DNA from: Fragilariopsis cylindrus CCMP1102
Taxonomy: Eukaryota; Bacillariophyta; Bacillariophyceae; Bacillariales; Bacillariaceae
Length of the DNA stretch: 64,000 nt
Direction: 5' to 3'
NCBI GenBank assembly: GCA_900095095.1
Contig: FMBT01000289.1
Location: 1,054,001 to 1,118,000 of the forward strand
The translations under genes and the position numbers were made by a program. Shown one piece after another: positions 20,002-30,613 of this stretch. A model generated the notes under the pieces. The model was not told the origin of the DNA, did no database searches, and saw nothing but the letters and a program-made list of their open reading frames with translations. Each line of letters starts with the position of its first letter. Position 1 is the stretch's first letter.

Positions 20002-21858
20002 TTAGTTTCCTGTTGACTCAACATTTTTTTGACTTTGCGCTCTTGTTAATGGGGCGTGTTTCCGTTTTGCATTTATCTCCCTAGTATCCATTGCAGTGGC
20101 TTCAATGACTGCAGGAGGGCCACCATCAGTGAGTTGGAGTCGAGGACCAGCTTGAGGAGAGCGAGGAGGAGGAAGAGTGATAGATGGGCTTGCTGACAAG
20201 TCATCATTGTCGTCAGTAACCATAGCAGCTAGAGCTGTAGAAGCGGCATCCGCAACATATTCTTCAACATGTTCCATCATCTCTGTTGGTCTTCCATCGA
20301 ATTGAGTCATAACTTGATTGATGAAATCTCCATCAAGCAAGCTTTTATCGTTCTCCATTGAAAAGTTAACCAAATAGAAGAGATTTTCTTCTACACCCTT
20401 GAATCCGGCTATTACCTCTGGTGGTAGAGGAAGTCGACCATGATACTTGTACAGACTAGTGAACCGGTTATAATCAAAAGCCTCTGTTGATTCCTTATCT
20501 TCACTAACTTTCGATCCATCTGGATCAACCGACTTACCTATATAAAGAATGAGGAAATAATAGAAGTGAGAAGCATGTATGTTAAATTCAATACATAAAT
20601 ACACACACACACACACACATGAATGATTCACTTACCTGTTTTTGTCTTTCTTGCAGAAGTTTTGATAGTCTTCTTCCTTCCGTCTTCCGGTTGCTTCTCT
20701 TTCAAGATGAGTTGATGGACTTTGATTGAGCCGGCATCCGGCAATACTTCTCCGGCCGCCTTATCAAGATCAGCATCAGTTATTACAACAGTAAGAACTT
20801 CAGAGATACCAAAGGTGCTATCCATTGGATTGTCAAATTTGAATACAATCTTGTCGAACACCTTTGGATGTTGTTCGTCAGTGAGATCAGCTCTCTGTTC
20901 AAGGTATCTAGCAACAGAATTGAATACAATATGATCTTCAGGAAAATGGAATTCAGCTGGGGCAGTTGAATCTTTTTGAAACTGAACATGATTTCCAATC
21001 TTCCAGAAGAAACTTGGCCATTTAATGGTAAGAACAAGAGTACGGTCATCGGTCCATTCCAACGTAACCATTCTCGCAGTAAGACAGTTGTGTGGGATCA
21101 TTCGAATGAGAATAAAACTATTAGTTTCTAGTTTGAAGGGAGAGACTCTTTTCTCTTTAGTGTATCGACCACACAGAACAGGAAATCCCAAGCCAGCACT
21201 AGCCATTGCTGGAATCCCTTCAAGACTGGTACCATCGAATTGTTTAGTAAGATCATCGATGGACATTTCCGTCTTTGACTTGACTACTGGTGTTCTCTTT
21301 TGCTTCGACATTCTTGGTGTTGGTGTTGCTTTTTTCTTTTTTGGTGATGGTGTTTTGAAGCCTTCCTCTACTTCTACTTCTTCTTCTTCGTACTCGTCGT
21401 CTGAATTTTCGACTTCGATTTCAATAGCTTCTGGTCCTGTTGGTGCTTCTTCTTCTTCTTTTTCTCCTTCTACGTTGTTCTTTCCGGGAGGTGGTGGTAG
21501 AATTGGCTCTTTAATGTAAACACTTTCTTCAAACAAATCTAAAGCGACTTGACAACAAGCCTACAACAAACAAAATCAAAGTTAGAATGGATCAAAGTCA
21601 ACAAAATGAACAATGCAAGTAGAGCTTACTCACTTTAGCTTGATGGGTGAACTTTTTCTGTGTTAAATGATACTTTACGTTGCCACAAATCGAATAATCT
21701 GTAACACCTCCTACAACGCCTTTTGGTGACAATCCTTCCTGACCGTTTGTCTCAATACCTCTACTATAGAGCCAGATTATTCTTTGTTTGATACGAGTAG
21801 CTCTGTTATATTTTTCTAGAGGGGGTTGTTTTTCTTTTGTACTTGTGGTTTGTGCCAT
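20002..21858 (-). CDS. Unknown acidic/basic nuclear-like protein in transposon, three exons
   Basis: Family not recognised. Exon 1 is 21634-21858 and exon 2 20636-21560. The intron between them, 21561-21633, is GTGAGT...TTGTAG (73 nt). Exon 3 is 20002-20537, after intron 20538-20635 (GTAAGT...TATAG), which contains a (CA)n run. All junction phases agree, giving 561 residues. Exon 1 encodes a compact basic segment (RIKQRIIWLYSRGIETNG). Exon 2 starts with an acidic Glu-rich tract and basic patches (SPKKKKATPTPRMSKQKRTP), then a globular, beta-rich region (FPVLCGRYTKEKRVSPFKL onward). Exon 3 has an acidic region and a Pro-rich, basic C-terminus. PIF/Harbinger elements usually encode a second protein needed for transposase entry and binding. 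This gene sits in the right place for that role, but no Myb/SANT domain is evident. Confidence 0.72.
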
Positions 21859-22217
21859 TGTTGTAATATAAAAGTGTGGTTTTTGTCAGCTAGTCTTGTA
21901 AGCAGTATTAATGCAGTTGATTGTTTTTTTTCTTTTTACACGATACCACCGTGTTAAAAAACAATGCGACAACTCCTTCGGTTATTCACTACTTAAACAA
22001 TTTTTCAATCGAATCAGTCCGTATTTGATACTTAGTACGCGGTCTATATTTCGCGGGAAAGGTAAATAGTACTAAGTAACTTTCATTTTACAGCAATGCC
22101 GGCGCTGTGTAATTCTTTTTTAACGTTGCATCGTGCTTTGTCATTAGTTTCCGACCGTTATTTTAACGGTTTTTTAGTCTTGGGGGGATATGGAAAACAA
22201 AAAAAAAGGCTCCTTCG

Positions 22218-22325
22218 ATTTTTTTCTAATCTTTTCTAAAAACTTCTATATTCTTCTAAAAACTTCTATATTTTTCTAAAAACTTCTAAATTCTTCTAAA
22301 TTCATGGTTTTAATTTCTAATATTA
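22218..22325 (+). repeat. Right subterminal TTCTAAA array
   Basis: Repeated ACTTCTA(A/T)A units inside the right TIR, on the same strand as the left array although the TIRs themselves are inverted. Confidence 0.75.
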
Positions 22326-22361
22326 ATTGAGATCTCATTTTGAATTGACTGTTTCATTTTC

Positions 22362-22459
22362 GGGGCATAATATATTCCCCTTTTCGGCGAAATAAATTAA
22401 TCCATGATCGCGCGTGTTTCAACGTTTTTCCACGATTAAATTTTTTCGATCGGGTGCTC
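22362..22459 (-). repeat. Right terminal inverted repeat of DNA transposon (98 bp)
   Basis: Inverted partner of 15492-15589, ending GATCGGGTGCTC. The mismatches are single substitutions with no indel. Confidence 0.92.
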
Positions 22460-24077
22460 CAGCAAAAGTAGAGTAATTTAGGGAAAATAATAATCAAATT
22501 AAAAGCTAAGATAATATGGTATATGGATATATATATATATGTATATAACTTGTTATTTAAAAGCTGCGACTTTGCTCCTCAACGTCTTGGAAAGATAGAA
22601 ATGTCAGCAGTCTACCCGCCTATTAATCTATATTATTTATTATTACATTGTTGGTTCATCCCCAAATCTACCATCAATCGTTTGTGTCTCTCTACTTCCA
22701 AAACTGTTCTTGCCCCGCTAGTGGCCCTCTTTTTCCCCAATTTCCAATACAGTTTTGATATCATGTGGTTGATTCTGTACTTTGGTTTCTTTGCCAGTAT
22801 CACTCTGCTCGATGATCTTTTCTTTTGTAGTCTTTTGTACACATTAGTTAGTGGGTTATTATACATTTTCTTCATGCTTTCTTGTTCTTACTTTCCTTGA
22901 AACTTTTGTCTTTGCTGGTTTATTCTTTGTGGAGTGTTGCCAGATCGGTATGATATGGATAGAATATACATGTATAAGATATGATATAGGACCTAGTCAT
23001 TCTTATCATCAGAGCTTTCTTGCCTTCGCTTTGTCTCTATCCATCGATGAAGTGCGCAATGTATTAATCAATTCATCTAGTTTATATTTTTTATGATGAC
23101 ATATGCATGCATGGTCCCACCAGATGAGTATAATAGCTCTACTAAGCCACTTGATTTAACCCGAATCTACTTTCCCTTTTCATATTACTTTTGTTATCAG
23201 TGTTGTTGATCTACACCCCCTTTTCCTAGTATTTGCAGTTCTTTGGTTGTATGGCATTTTTGTTTCTCATATGGTGAGGTGGAATTAATTCTAATGTAAA
23301 CTTTGCAATTTTTCTTACTATGTGTTATTGTATAGTATAGTGTTGCCCAAAAATACATGAGACAGGCATTATATGTTAGGATTACTTTGCCTCTGAATAT
23401 AAAGAGACAGCCGCACGTAATTGAGTCAGTAACACTAGGAAGCAAATAATTCCCCACATAAGTTAATGTATGTATCATGCTCATTTCCTTCATTAGCATA
23501 GGTATTACACGTGTAATTACTTTGCAACAGGATGGAAGAGTACAGATATATGACTGGGTACATAATACACGTGAGGCATAATACCACAGAATGTAGAAGG
23601 CCTGGTAAACCAACCACAAACTTAATATTTATTGTTCACTCCTTAATTTTATCTTCAATTTGTTGGAGCACATTGGACATGCTTCAGTAACAACAAATCA
23701 CTTTTTGTGTCACCATGAACTCCCCAGACATCAATCTTAGATGCAATTCACTTCATTCAGGAATATAAAAATGACTACTTATTTTTGGATACTACTACTT
23801 GTACACTCTATTGAAAAATAAATGTTATATTTCACTTCAGCATTGAGCCGACTGCTGAAAACTATGGCGATACAAAATTCTAAATCTGATGTTATTATTA
23901 TAGTATTAGCAAGGTTGTTATTTTTGAAGCTAAACCAGTGCACTGCTCCTGCTTTTCTCTATACTCATCAATACGATCACGGTCGACCATTTTTAAGTTT
24001 AACTCTCTATCGGTAATACTGCGGGAGATTGCATAGTACTGTATTAAATTGCTAAGCCGAAAATCAGTAATATATTT
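22460..24077. other. 1.6-kb intergenic region, no convincing gene
   Basis: AT-rich DNA with simple TA repeats near 22530. ORFs such as 22523-22900 (+) and 23197-23619 (-) have biased, Cys/Tyr/Ile-rich translations and no family marks, and the latter lacks an ATG. The promoter of whatever lies beyond the transposon insertion point and the 3' end of the RabGEF gene fall here. Confidence 0.5.
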
Positions 24078-27000
24078 TCAGTCATCATCGTTCAGTGAAA
24101 CTTCAGTCAAGGGGACTGATAAAAATGACAGCATATCTTCTCGATCTTCTGTAAGATCGATTTCCTGTATATGAGCAATGGCAGCTTCAAAAGAAGTTAA
24201 AAAATATCCGATCTCTCCAATACGATTGATTCGATCGCAAAGCTTCTGCAGTAAAAAACCTGGAGTATTATAAATACAGAAATTAATACAAGTCGACATT
24301 AGAAAGATGGAAGTCTTTTCCCCCTTGTCATTTCTGAAATCAATACACGCAACTTACATAGAGCGCACGGACGTTCCATTTCTGCTCGAACGACACAGAA
24401 GATGAAAATCGGCAGAAATTGATTTGCATCCAACAACGCCTGTTCACCGTGTTCCCTTTCGTACAATTGGGATATTTCTCGAGCAGCATCTACTATCGCC
24501 CGTAGTTTTACACAGGGTAAAGTAGACATACCCACTCCCTGTTTCAATATTCGAGCCACCGACTGCCAATGAGAAGGGCTGATCTTGTCTATTCGAAACA
24601 TACCCTGTGGTCGTTTTCGAAGTTCCTGCGAATGTAAAGGAAAATATTATTCAAATGTCAGCTTTCTGCACAAAGAAAAGTTCGATACGTCACGACTTCT
24701 GTGCATTTATAATAGTTTATTTACCTTTATTTTAAAAAGGACCTCCATATCCTCATGACGCCATCCATTCACAAGTAGTCTAGAAACAACACTCCGCAGA
24801 GAAACGTATACTTCTATTTCAACCTGTTCACGGATGCCCTCTCTCACTAATCGATCCCAATAGCTTTCGTCTACCAAATATTTACGGATAGGAGAAAATT
24901 CTCGACGCTTTGCAATGGATAAAAGATCGTCATTACAACCATCCAGAATTAAATCAACCAATTGATCTAAAAAGGACCGAATTTGTGCCAGTTCATCCAT
25001 TGCACGTGCTTTTAACAATGATTCCTTCCCAGCCTCCATACATTTGATGTCCTGCAGCTTTGGCCCCCGAGCTCGTGCCGAGTCAACGAAGTCTCGCACA
25101 ATTGCTTTCATTGTGTGCAGAAGGAACACTCTCCATGAATACCGCTGGATGCTGCGTTTAAGTAGCTGTCGGGTTTCGTCCTCTATACGCTCTGACATAT
25201 TTTTAAATTCACGCTTATCAGAGAAAGACACAGTGCCATCCTCTAAACCAGCATCCACCCCCAAGAATGACTGCACATACAAAGCTATCTCTGCCATATT
25301 CGGATGCAGTGGCTCGCAAGTGTATATGATTCCTAACAGTTCCATAAGAAGTTCTTCTAGCAATCGACATGTTTGCTGCCGGGCATCTTCGAACTCATCA
25401 TTTTTCTTCTGTCTACGCCGTTGTTGCAGTGGTGACATAGGAGAGGCTAAAGATGAACTATGACGATTACCAAAGACTGATACACCCCATCCATCATTAC
25501 TGTTATTTGGAATTGCAGGTTCCTTGGGGAATTTCAAGTTGGTCAGTTCCTTATACAGATTAGAGGTTGGGGGGAGTAAATTCAAGGCAGCCTTGTGCAG
25601 ATCGGAAAAGTCCTGCCAGTATCGAATAGGAGCATACCATTCACGACCAGATTCTACATCATATACCCACATCGTGTATGCGATGCGAGATACATTGTTG
25701 GTAGTCTTGTCAATATTTGATCTTCCATTTTCTTCTACGAAACTATTTACGATTCGAGCACTTATAGATTTTCGGATCCCATATAATGGAATCCACGCCA
25801 TATCCTCCGCAGTTTGGATTTTATTTGTGATGCATCGATCCTTGTTTAGACCTTCCAATGCTTGTTGTGGTCGAAACAAACGTCGAGCTGTAGATTCATA
25901 TCCCGAGGACGGATAGTGTGCATTTGATCGTATTTTCTCAGCTTTTTCAATGCCGTAAAAGGCCTGCAGATATTCCATAGGAATCAAAGGTGAATCGAAT
26001 GGCAAAGTAGGAGTCGATGGTGTACATTGAGCTCTGGAATAACTTTGCGGTTGCGGTTGCAGTTGCGATTGTTCACTATGTTGATCCCCGCTAAGAAACG
26101 AACTTTTCCCAACTTCTTCACAACCCTTTATATAGTCATCATTTGTTATCTGTGAAACGACGCTATTTTTATCTTCGTTTTCAGGTGTCACGCTATCATA
26201 CTGTTGTGTTTCAGCAGTTTTTTGTTCTGCAAAGACTATGAGATCAGCCATATCGGGTGGCAAGTCATTAGGTTCAAAATGTGGAGCAAGACCTAAAGAA
26301 TTAGAACTCCCACTACTACCTCGAACTCTTCCATTAGAAATAGCAATCCTAAGCGAATTGGATGATTCCCATTGTCGAGATCGTTCCGTAAATTGTTGTA
26401 ATCGTCGGGTGATCCGCCACTGATCTTCTCCAGAACGAATCAAGTTCCGTTCTGCCATCGCAATCGAGAGAGGATGCAGCACCGAAGAAGACGGCATTGA
26501 ACAAGAAGATGGAGTTTGCGCAGGAGATGGTTTAAAAAACGCAGACGAAGACGAAGATTGTAAGAGTGGTATAGGGGACTGACGCGAGAAACGTTGTTGC
26601 CTTTGCTGTTGTCCATATGTCACGGACGTCTTTGGTTGGATGAACATCGACTCAATCTCGCCTTCTTCCAGATCAAATGTAACAGTGTCGAGCAAGGAAC
26701 TAGCACTGCGTTCACTTTTTGTTGTTGATTCCGACTTTATTCTTCGGATATGCACGACTACAGGTGTAGGTGATTTCTGAATGGACTGGACAATTTTTTC
26801 CTTTTGAATCCTATATTCATCACTTTGTCTGTCGACAGTATAGGAAGAAGATAACAATGGTACTTGCAATAAGAACGCAGTACCATTAATCCCAATCACG
26901 ACATCACTACATCGGATACCTGAAGTTTCAGCTGGACTTTGAGAGATTCTACTGACGATCTCGCCGCTCTGGATCTTTTTTGGATCTGGAAGGAATCCTA

Positions 27001-28000
27001 TAACCATCAATCCATATCTTATGATTGCGTGATGAGCCGAACCGGACCCGAACGTCGTTGTTGTTGTTTTGAATTGCCGTTGCTGATGGCGCAAATGATC
27101 TCCTTCTTCTACTACTTCTTGTAGTGTCATCCCCAAGCCCCAACGATCATCTTTATCGACGACGTATGTATAGTATTCTTCATTATTGTTTTGTCCTTGA
27201 CGAAGTGATCCTTGCGCTTGTGATGCATCGGAACAATCTTCCTTTCGGGAAGTGATGGAGTTACTGATATTGATTCCCTCGTTATCATGAGAGGCTGCTA
27301 AATGATATTCCTCTAGAGCACGCGTTTCTAATTCGTGTATGAATTCATAGGTTCGATGATCCGGGAGGTTATGACCATCTTTGTTTTTATTAGAACTTTG
27401 TCGTTGCTGCCGCAGAATGGCCACCGACTTAGGTAGTCGTAAAAAGTCATCAGGTAGGTCAATAGTTGGAATATACTGTTGTCGAATTTCTGATGTTTGT
27501 TGTCGACTAAGTTGTAGTTGTTCTTGGCAGGCATGGTCTATATCAATATCATTTTCATCTTTTGATGCTGCTGCGTCTATTGTGGGCGATACACTTGATG
27601 ATACTGGCGATGATACTGACGATGGTGTTTTATTTAGCAGTATGTGCTGATAATGTAACTCTCGTAAGGTTTCAGTAGATTCTTGTGGAAATATTTCCTT
27701 GAGTAGTGCGATTCCCGGAAGGTCCAAGTTATCGATAGAAGAGTTAGGATTTAACGACAGCGATTGTGACGATGATGATGATGACGACGATGATGAAATG
27801 GAATTGTCAACTTCTTCCTCTTGATCCTCTGGAAGTGACGACGACGATGATGACGAGGAAGATGACCGATCAATGATTGCAGGGGCTGTTGTTACTGCTA
27901 TTGAAGATTGTATTGAGTGCTCGTCGTTATAATTTATTACAATGCTGGTCGGAGGTTTCTTCACGTCGTTTTCGATTATATCGTCAGTGTCAAAGTTCAT
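24078..28000 (-). CDS. PDZ-PX-VPS9 domain protein, predicted Rab5-type GEF, three exons
   Basis: Predicted endosomal guanine-nucleotide exchange factor. Exons: 24725-28000, 24358-24625 and 24078-24259. The introns are 99 nt (GTAAAT...CGCAG) and 98 nt (GTAAGT...CTCCAG), and the spliced protein is 1241 residues. The N-terminus is low-complexity Ser/Gln-rich. A PDZ-like domain lies at about 283-420 (DRWGLGMTLQEV...SPAETSGIRCSDVVIGING). A PX domain lies at about 770-915 (YTMWVYDVESGREWYAPIRY, LKFPKEPAIP, HPNMAEIALYVQSFLGV), which would bind phosphoinositides. The C-terminus is a VPS9 domain: DANQFLPIFIFCVVRAEMERP joined across intron 2 to RIGEIGYFLTSFEAAIAHI, matching the conserved D..LP and GE.GY..TS/N motifs that contact Rab. 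The join uses the acceptor CTCCAG; a downstream CTGCAG would create a stop. Confidence 0.85.
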
Positions 28001-28598
28001 AGTACTACTTCTAGTTGTCGTCGCTGTCGTCGTCGCGACCTTCCTATCATGCTGTATTACTTCTTCCTGAACTCTCTATAGCCGATTGCTGGGTTCCATT
28101 GCTGTCGTCATCTCTTATTTTATGTTGATTTCATCAATTCTCATCATGCATTCAATCAAAAACTAATTCCATCTTCACAATCTAGAAATCTCACCGTGTT
28201 GTTCATTGAGTCCCGAGTCCCTAATACGTGATTAAAATTTAGATTTTTGCATCTTGAATTTATTCTGCTATTTGTCATTTGATACAGTACCTTAACAATT
28301 ATTTTTCTTCTCTATAACAATGTTGAATGACTACAGTATGGAAATATATCGCTTTTGGTAGTTTCTTCCCCCTTGTAAACTATTTTGTTACAGTTCCGCA
28401 GGTATTATATTAATTTGACTATTACTATTGTCGCTACTACTACCAATAGACTTACTTCTACTTGTTGGTTGGCCAGTTTCATTTATCCTTCGAATACAAA
28501 CTCGTTTTTGTGGTGCCCCATTCGCCATGATTGGATCAATATTCACTGGATCATCATCGTCGTAATTGCAACCCCTAGAACAACAATTCTGATCGGTA
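28001..28598. other. Intergenic; holds a Cys-rich minus-strand ORF overlapping the next gene
   Basis: The promoter of the RabGEF gene lies here. On the minus strand, 28388-28615 encodes VDLCNTDQNCCSRGCNYDDD and 75 residues in all, starting inside the end of the neighbouring hydrolase gene in a different frame. It could be a frame-shifted tail of that gene. Confidence 0.4.
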
Positions 28599-29900
28599 TT
28601 ACAAAGATCCACCATTTCCCATGCAATAAGTATCAGTCAAAAGAGAAATTTGAGGATAAGCTTCATTGAAAACATTATTCCAAAACTGAGCGTACCCCTC
28701 CCGACGATAATCTCGTTTTTGTTCGATTTGTATGAACCTGCCATTGTATGTAGATGCGAACGTATCACAAACATCTTCCAATGCTACGCCATTAATCAAT
28801 CGACCTTGTGTGTTGGTACTACCACAAAGTTCGCAATCACCGCTACTGTTTGTTGCCACAACGTGTCGACCAGTATCGGAGGTGTCGTAGGCTTGAGCGA
28901 TTTTTTGAAGGATATCGATTTTGTTCGTACTGCTACTGCTACTGCTACTGCTACTACGGTTCGACGACGATGATGGTAATACGGAACAACTTCCGTGAGA
29001 GAAAAATGTGTCAATGGATCCGCATGTTGTTTTACCCATACCGTGTAACTGAATGGAAGTGTAATCCTCATGGACTACTGATTCGTAGTAAAACTTGATG
29101 GCAGCTACTGCACTGTGAAAACAATTGTTGGTGGAATGTGCAACATCCGATGCGTAATGTGAATATTGTGGTTGACACGTTCCAAATGTACGATTGTTGG
29201 CCATTCGATGTGAACCAGAAACGATCCATGATCTTGCTGTCGTTCCCTTCAACATGCGTATTCCCTGTTCACCAGTCTCCGCATCATACATGGGATGAGG
29301 ACAATCAAATGACAGTTTCTTTGACGTTATCCAATCTAAATCAACAACGACATTCCCCCAAGGATATTCAATCGATGTGGTAGCTAATATACAGTACGAC
29401 CGTCCATTATCTCGATCTACGAATGTTCCAATACGATACATTCCTGTCAAACTACGAAGATCGATACGACCACATGATACACGAGGATGTGAACGACACG
29501 CGTCGTTTTTATTGTCGTCGCCGTCGTCGTCCTTTTCCTCCTCCTCCTCATCATCATCATCATTCTTCTTCTTCTGCCTTCGATTATCATTATCATTATC
29601 GATCATCATCATATCCAAAACAATACATTTAAAGTCTGCGATTACTTTCGCTTCTGGTTGGATGTAACCATCGGTTCCTTTATTGGGAATCAAAGGTTTT
29701 AGGACGATGGAATAGACTTCTTCCAACGTCGATAGATCCGCAAACAATGGATATTCTTCTTTTCTTCCTCCAATTTCTTTTTCATTGAGACTAGCACGGC
29801 CACTACTATGGTAAATGCGACTCGACGACAATGACAGTGACAATATAAGTAAAATAATCGATACTGCGAATAACACGTTCCGAAATAATCTTCCAATCAT
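28599..29900 (-). CDS. Predicted lumenal/secreted amidohydrolase-like protein (N-formylglutamate amidohydrolase / poly-gamma-glutamate hydrolase-like)
   Basis: 433 residues. A signal anchor is at about residues 8-27 (NVLFAVSIILLILSLSLSS). A low-complexity Asp/Glu/Lys insert is near residue 110. The C-terminal half carries motifs I associate with the NFGA/poly-gamma-glutamate hydrolase fold: SDVAHSTNNCFHSAVAA, a metal-type SIQLHGMG, CGSTNTQGR and GRFIQIEQKRDYRREG. A zinc peptidase-like activity on an extracellular amide is therefore plausible, but the assignment rests on motif memory alone. Several Cys (CRSHPRVSCG, CELCG, TYCMGN) suggest disulfides and a lumenal location. It is divergent from the MRG gene across 0.7 kb. 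Confidence 0.55.
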   Translation of the reverse strand: MIGRLFRNVLFAVSIILLILSLSLSSSRIYHSSGRASLNEKEIGGRKEEYPLFADLSTLEEVYSIVLKPLIPNKGTDGYIQPEAKVIADFKCIVLDMMMIDNDNDNRRQKKKNDDDDEEEEEKDDDGDDNKNDACRSHPRVSCGRIDLRSLTGMYRIGTFVDRDNGRSYCILATTSIEYPWGNVVVDLDWITSKKLSFDCPHPMYDAETGEQGIRMLKGTTARSWIVSGSHRMANNRTFGTCQPQYSHYASDVAHSTNNCFHSAVAAIKFYYESVVHEDYTSIQLHGMGKTTCGSIDTFFSHGSCSVLPSSSSNRSSSSSSSSSTNKIDILQKIAQAYDTSDTGRHVVATNSSGDCELCGSTNTQGRLINGVALEDVCDTFASTYNGRFIQIEQKRDYRREGYAQFWNNVFNEAYPQISLLTDTYCMGNGGSL

Positions 29901-30613
29901 TATTGTTGTCGACTATATTATATTACGTAAGAAAAAATATCAAGGCGCATTACACGACGGTGGCGTTTTAGAATATTCTGAATTCTACCACGTATTTTCA
30001 GATTGTTACCATCCCATTGTTTCTCCAATCGTGCCGTGTCGTCCCTGTGGAATGTTAAAAGCGTACTAGTAATATCGTTAATGGGCGTAATCGGGTTTGT
30101 TGTTTATTGTTACAGTATTTCGAGTATTGCTGAGTGAGGTTAACAAAAATAAGTATTTATTATTTTTATAACTTAAAGGCGTATTTTAATTTTGAACGAG
30201 CGAATGATGAAAGAGCAAAAGATTGACAACTAAATAAATGAGCGCGCCAAATTTTTTTCCGCGCTCCCTACCGCGTACATACCTTTTCAATGCAATGTAA
30301 TGCGTATCATTGGTTTTTATCGCGACGAATCAAAACATCAATGACTACCAATAACAAAAATGCAAGCTCACAAACAACAACATCGGATCTGTTGTGTTGC
30401 TAACTTACGACCGGTATCACATCAAAACTAGCTAGCTAGCTAGATTCACCGTATTCAAAACGCATCGCTGCCTCATACTTCTACAGTCGTGCCGTATCTA
30501 TCAACTTTTCTATCATCTGTTTTAGGTACTTTTACAACGTAATTATCTTCTCGCAGCTGATCGACCGATTGATAAAATAACCTGCAATACGTCGTATATA
30601 TATATCCGTCGTC
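29901..30613. promoter_or_regulatory. Divergent intergenic region between hydrolase-like and MRG genes
   Basis: 713 bp serving both genes. It contains a (GCTA)n run at 30428-30443 and a TATATATATAT stretch about 10 bp before the MRG ATG. An AAATTTTTTTCCGCGCTCCC stretch near 30250 is GC-rich against an AT-rich background. No gene is seen. Confidence 0.45.

Larger units (their letters stand above)
15492..22459. mobile_element. DNA transposon with DDE transposase, 98-bp TIRs and cargo genes (PIF/Harbinger- or IS5-like), 6,968 bp
   Basis: The 98 bp at 15492-15589 reappear inverted at 22362-22459 with about five mismatches. The ends are GAGCACCCGATC...GATCGGGTGCTC, flanked on both sides by CAG (15489-15491 and 22460-22462), a 3-bp target duplication. 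Inside are a DDE transposase (+), an LRR gene (-), a three-exon gene (-), TTCTAAA-rich subterminal arrays and two diverged direct repeats. A 3-bp duplication and this type of DDE protein fit the PIF/Harbinger superfamily, although the usual TWA target is not seen. The transposase at the left end and the three-exon gene at the right end point inward. Confidence 0.85.

Noticed and set aside
22523-22900. 125-codon plus-strand ORF
   Set aside because: A hydrophobic translation from AT-rich DNA with TA repeats; no family features.
23197-23619. 140-codon minus-strand ORF
   Set aside because: It lacks an ATG, its composition is odd and it shows no domain or splice partner.
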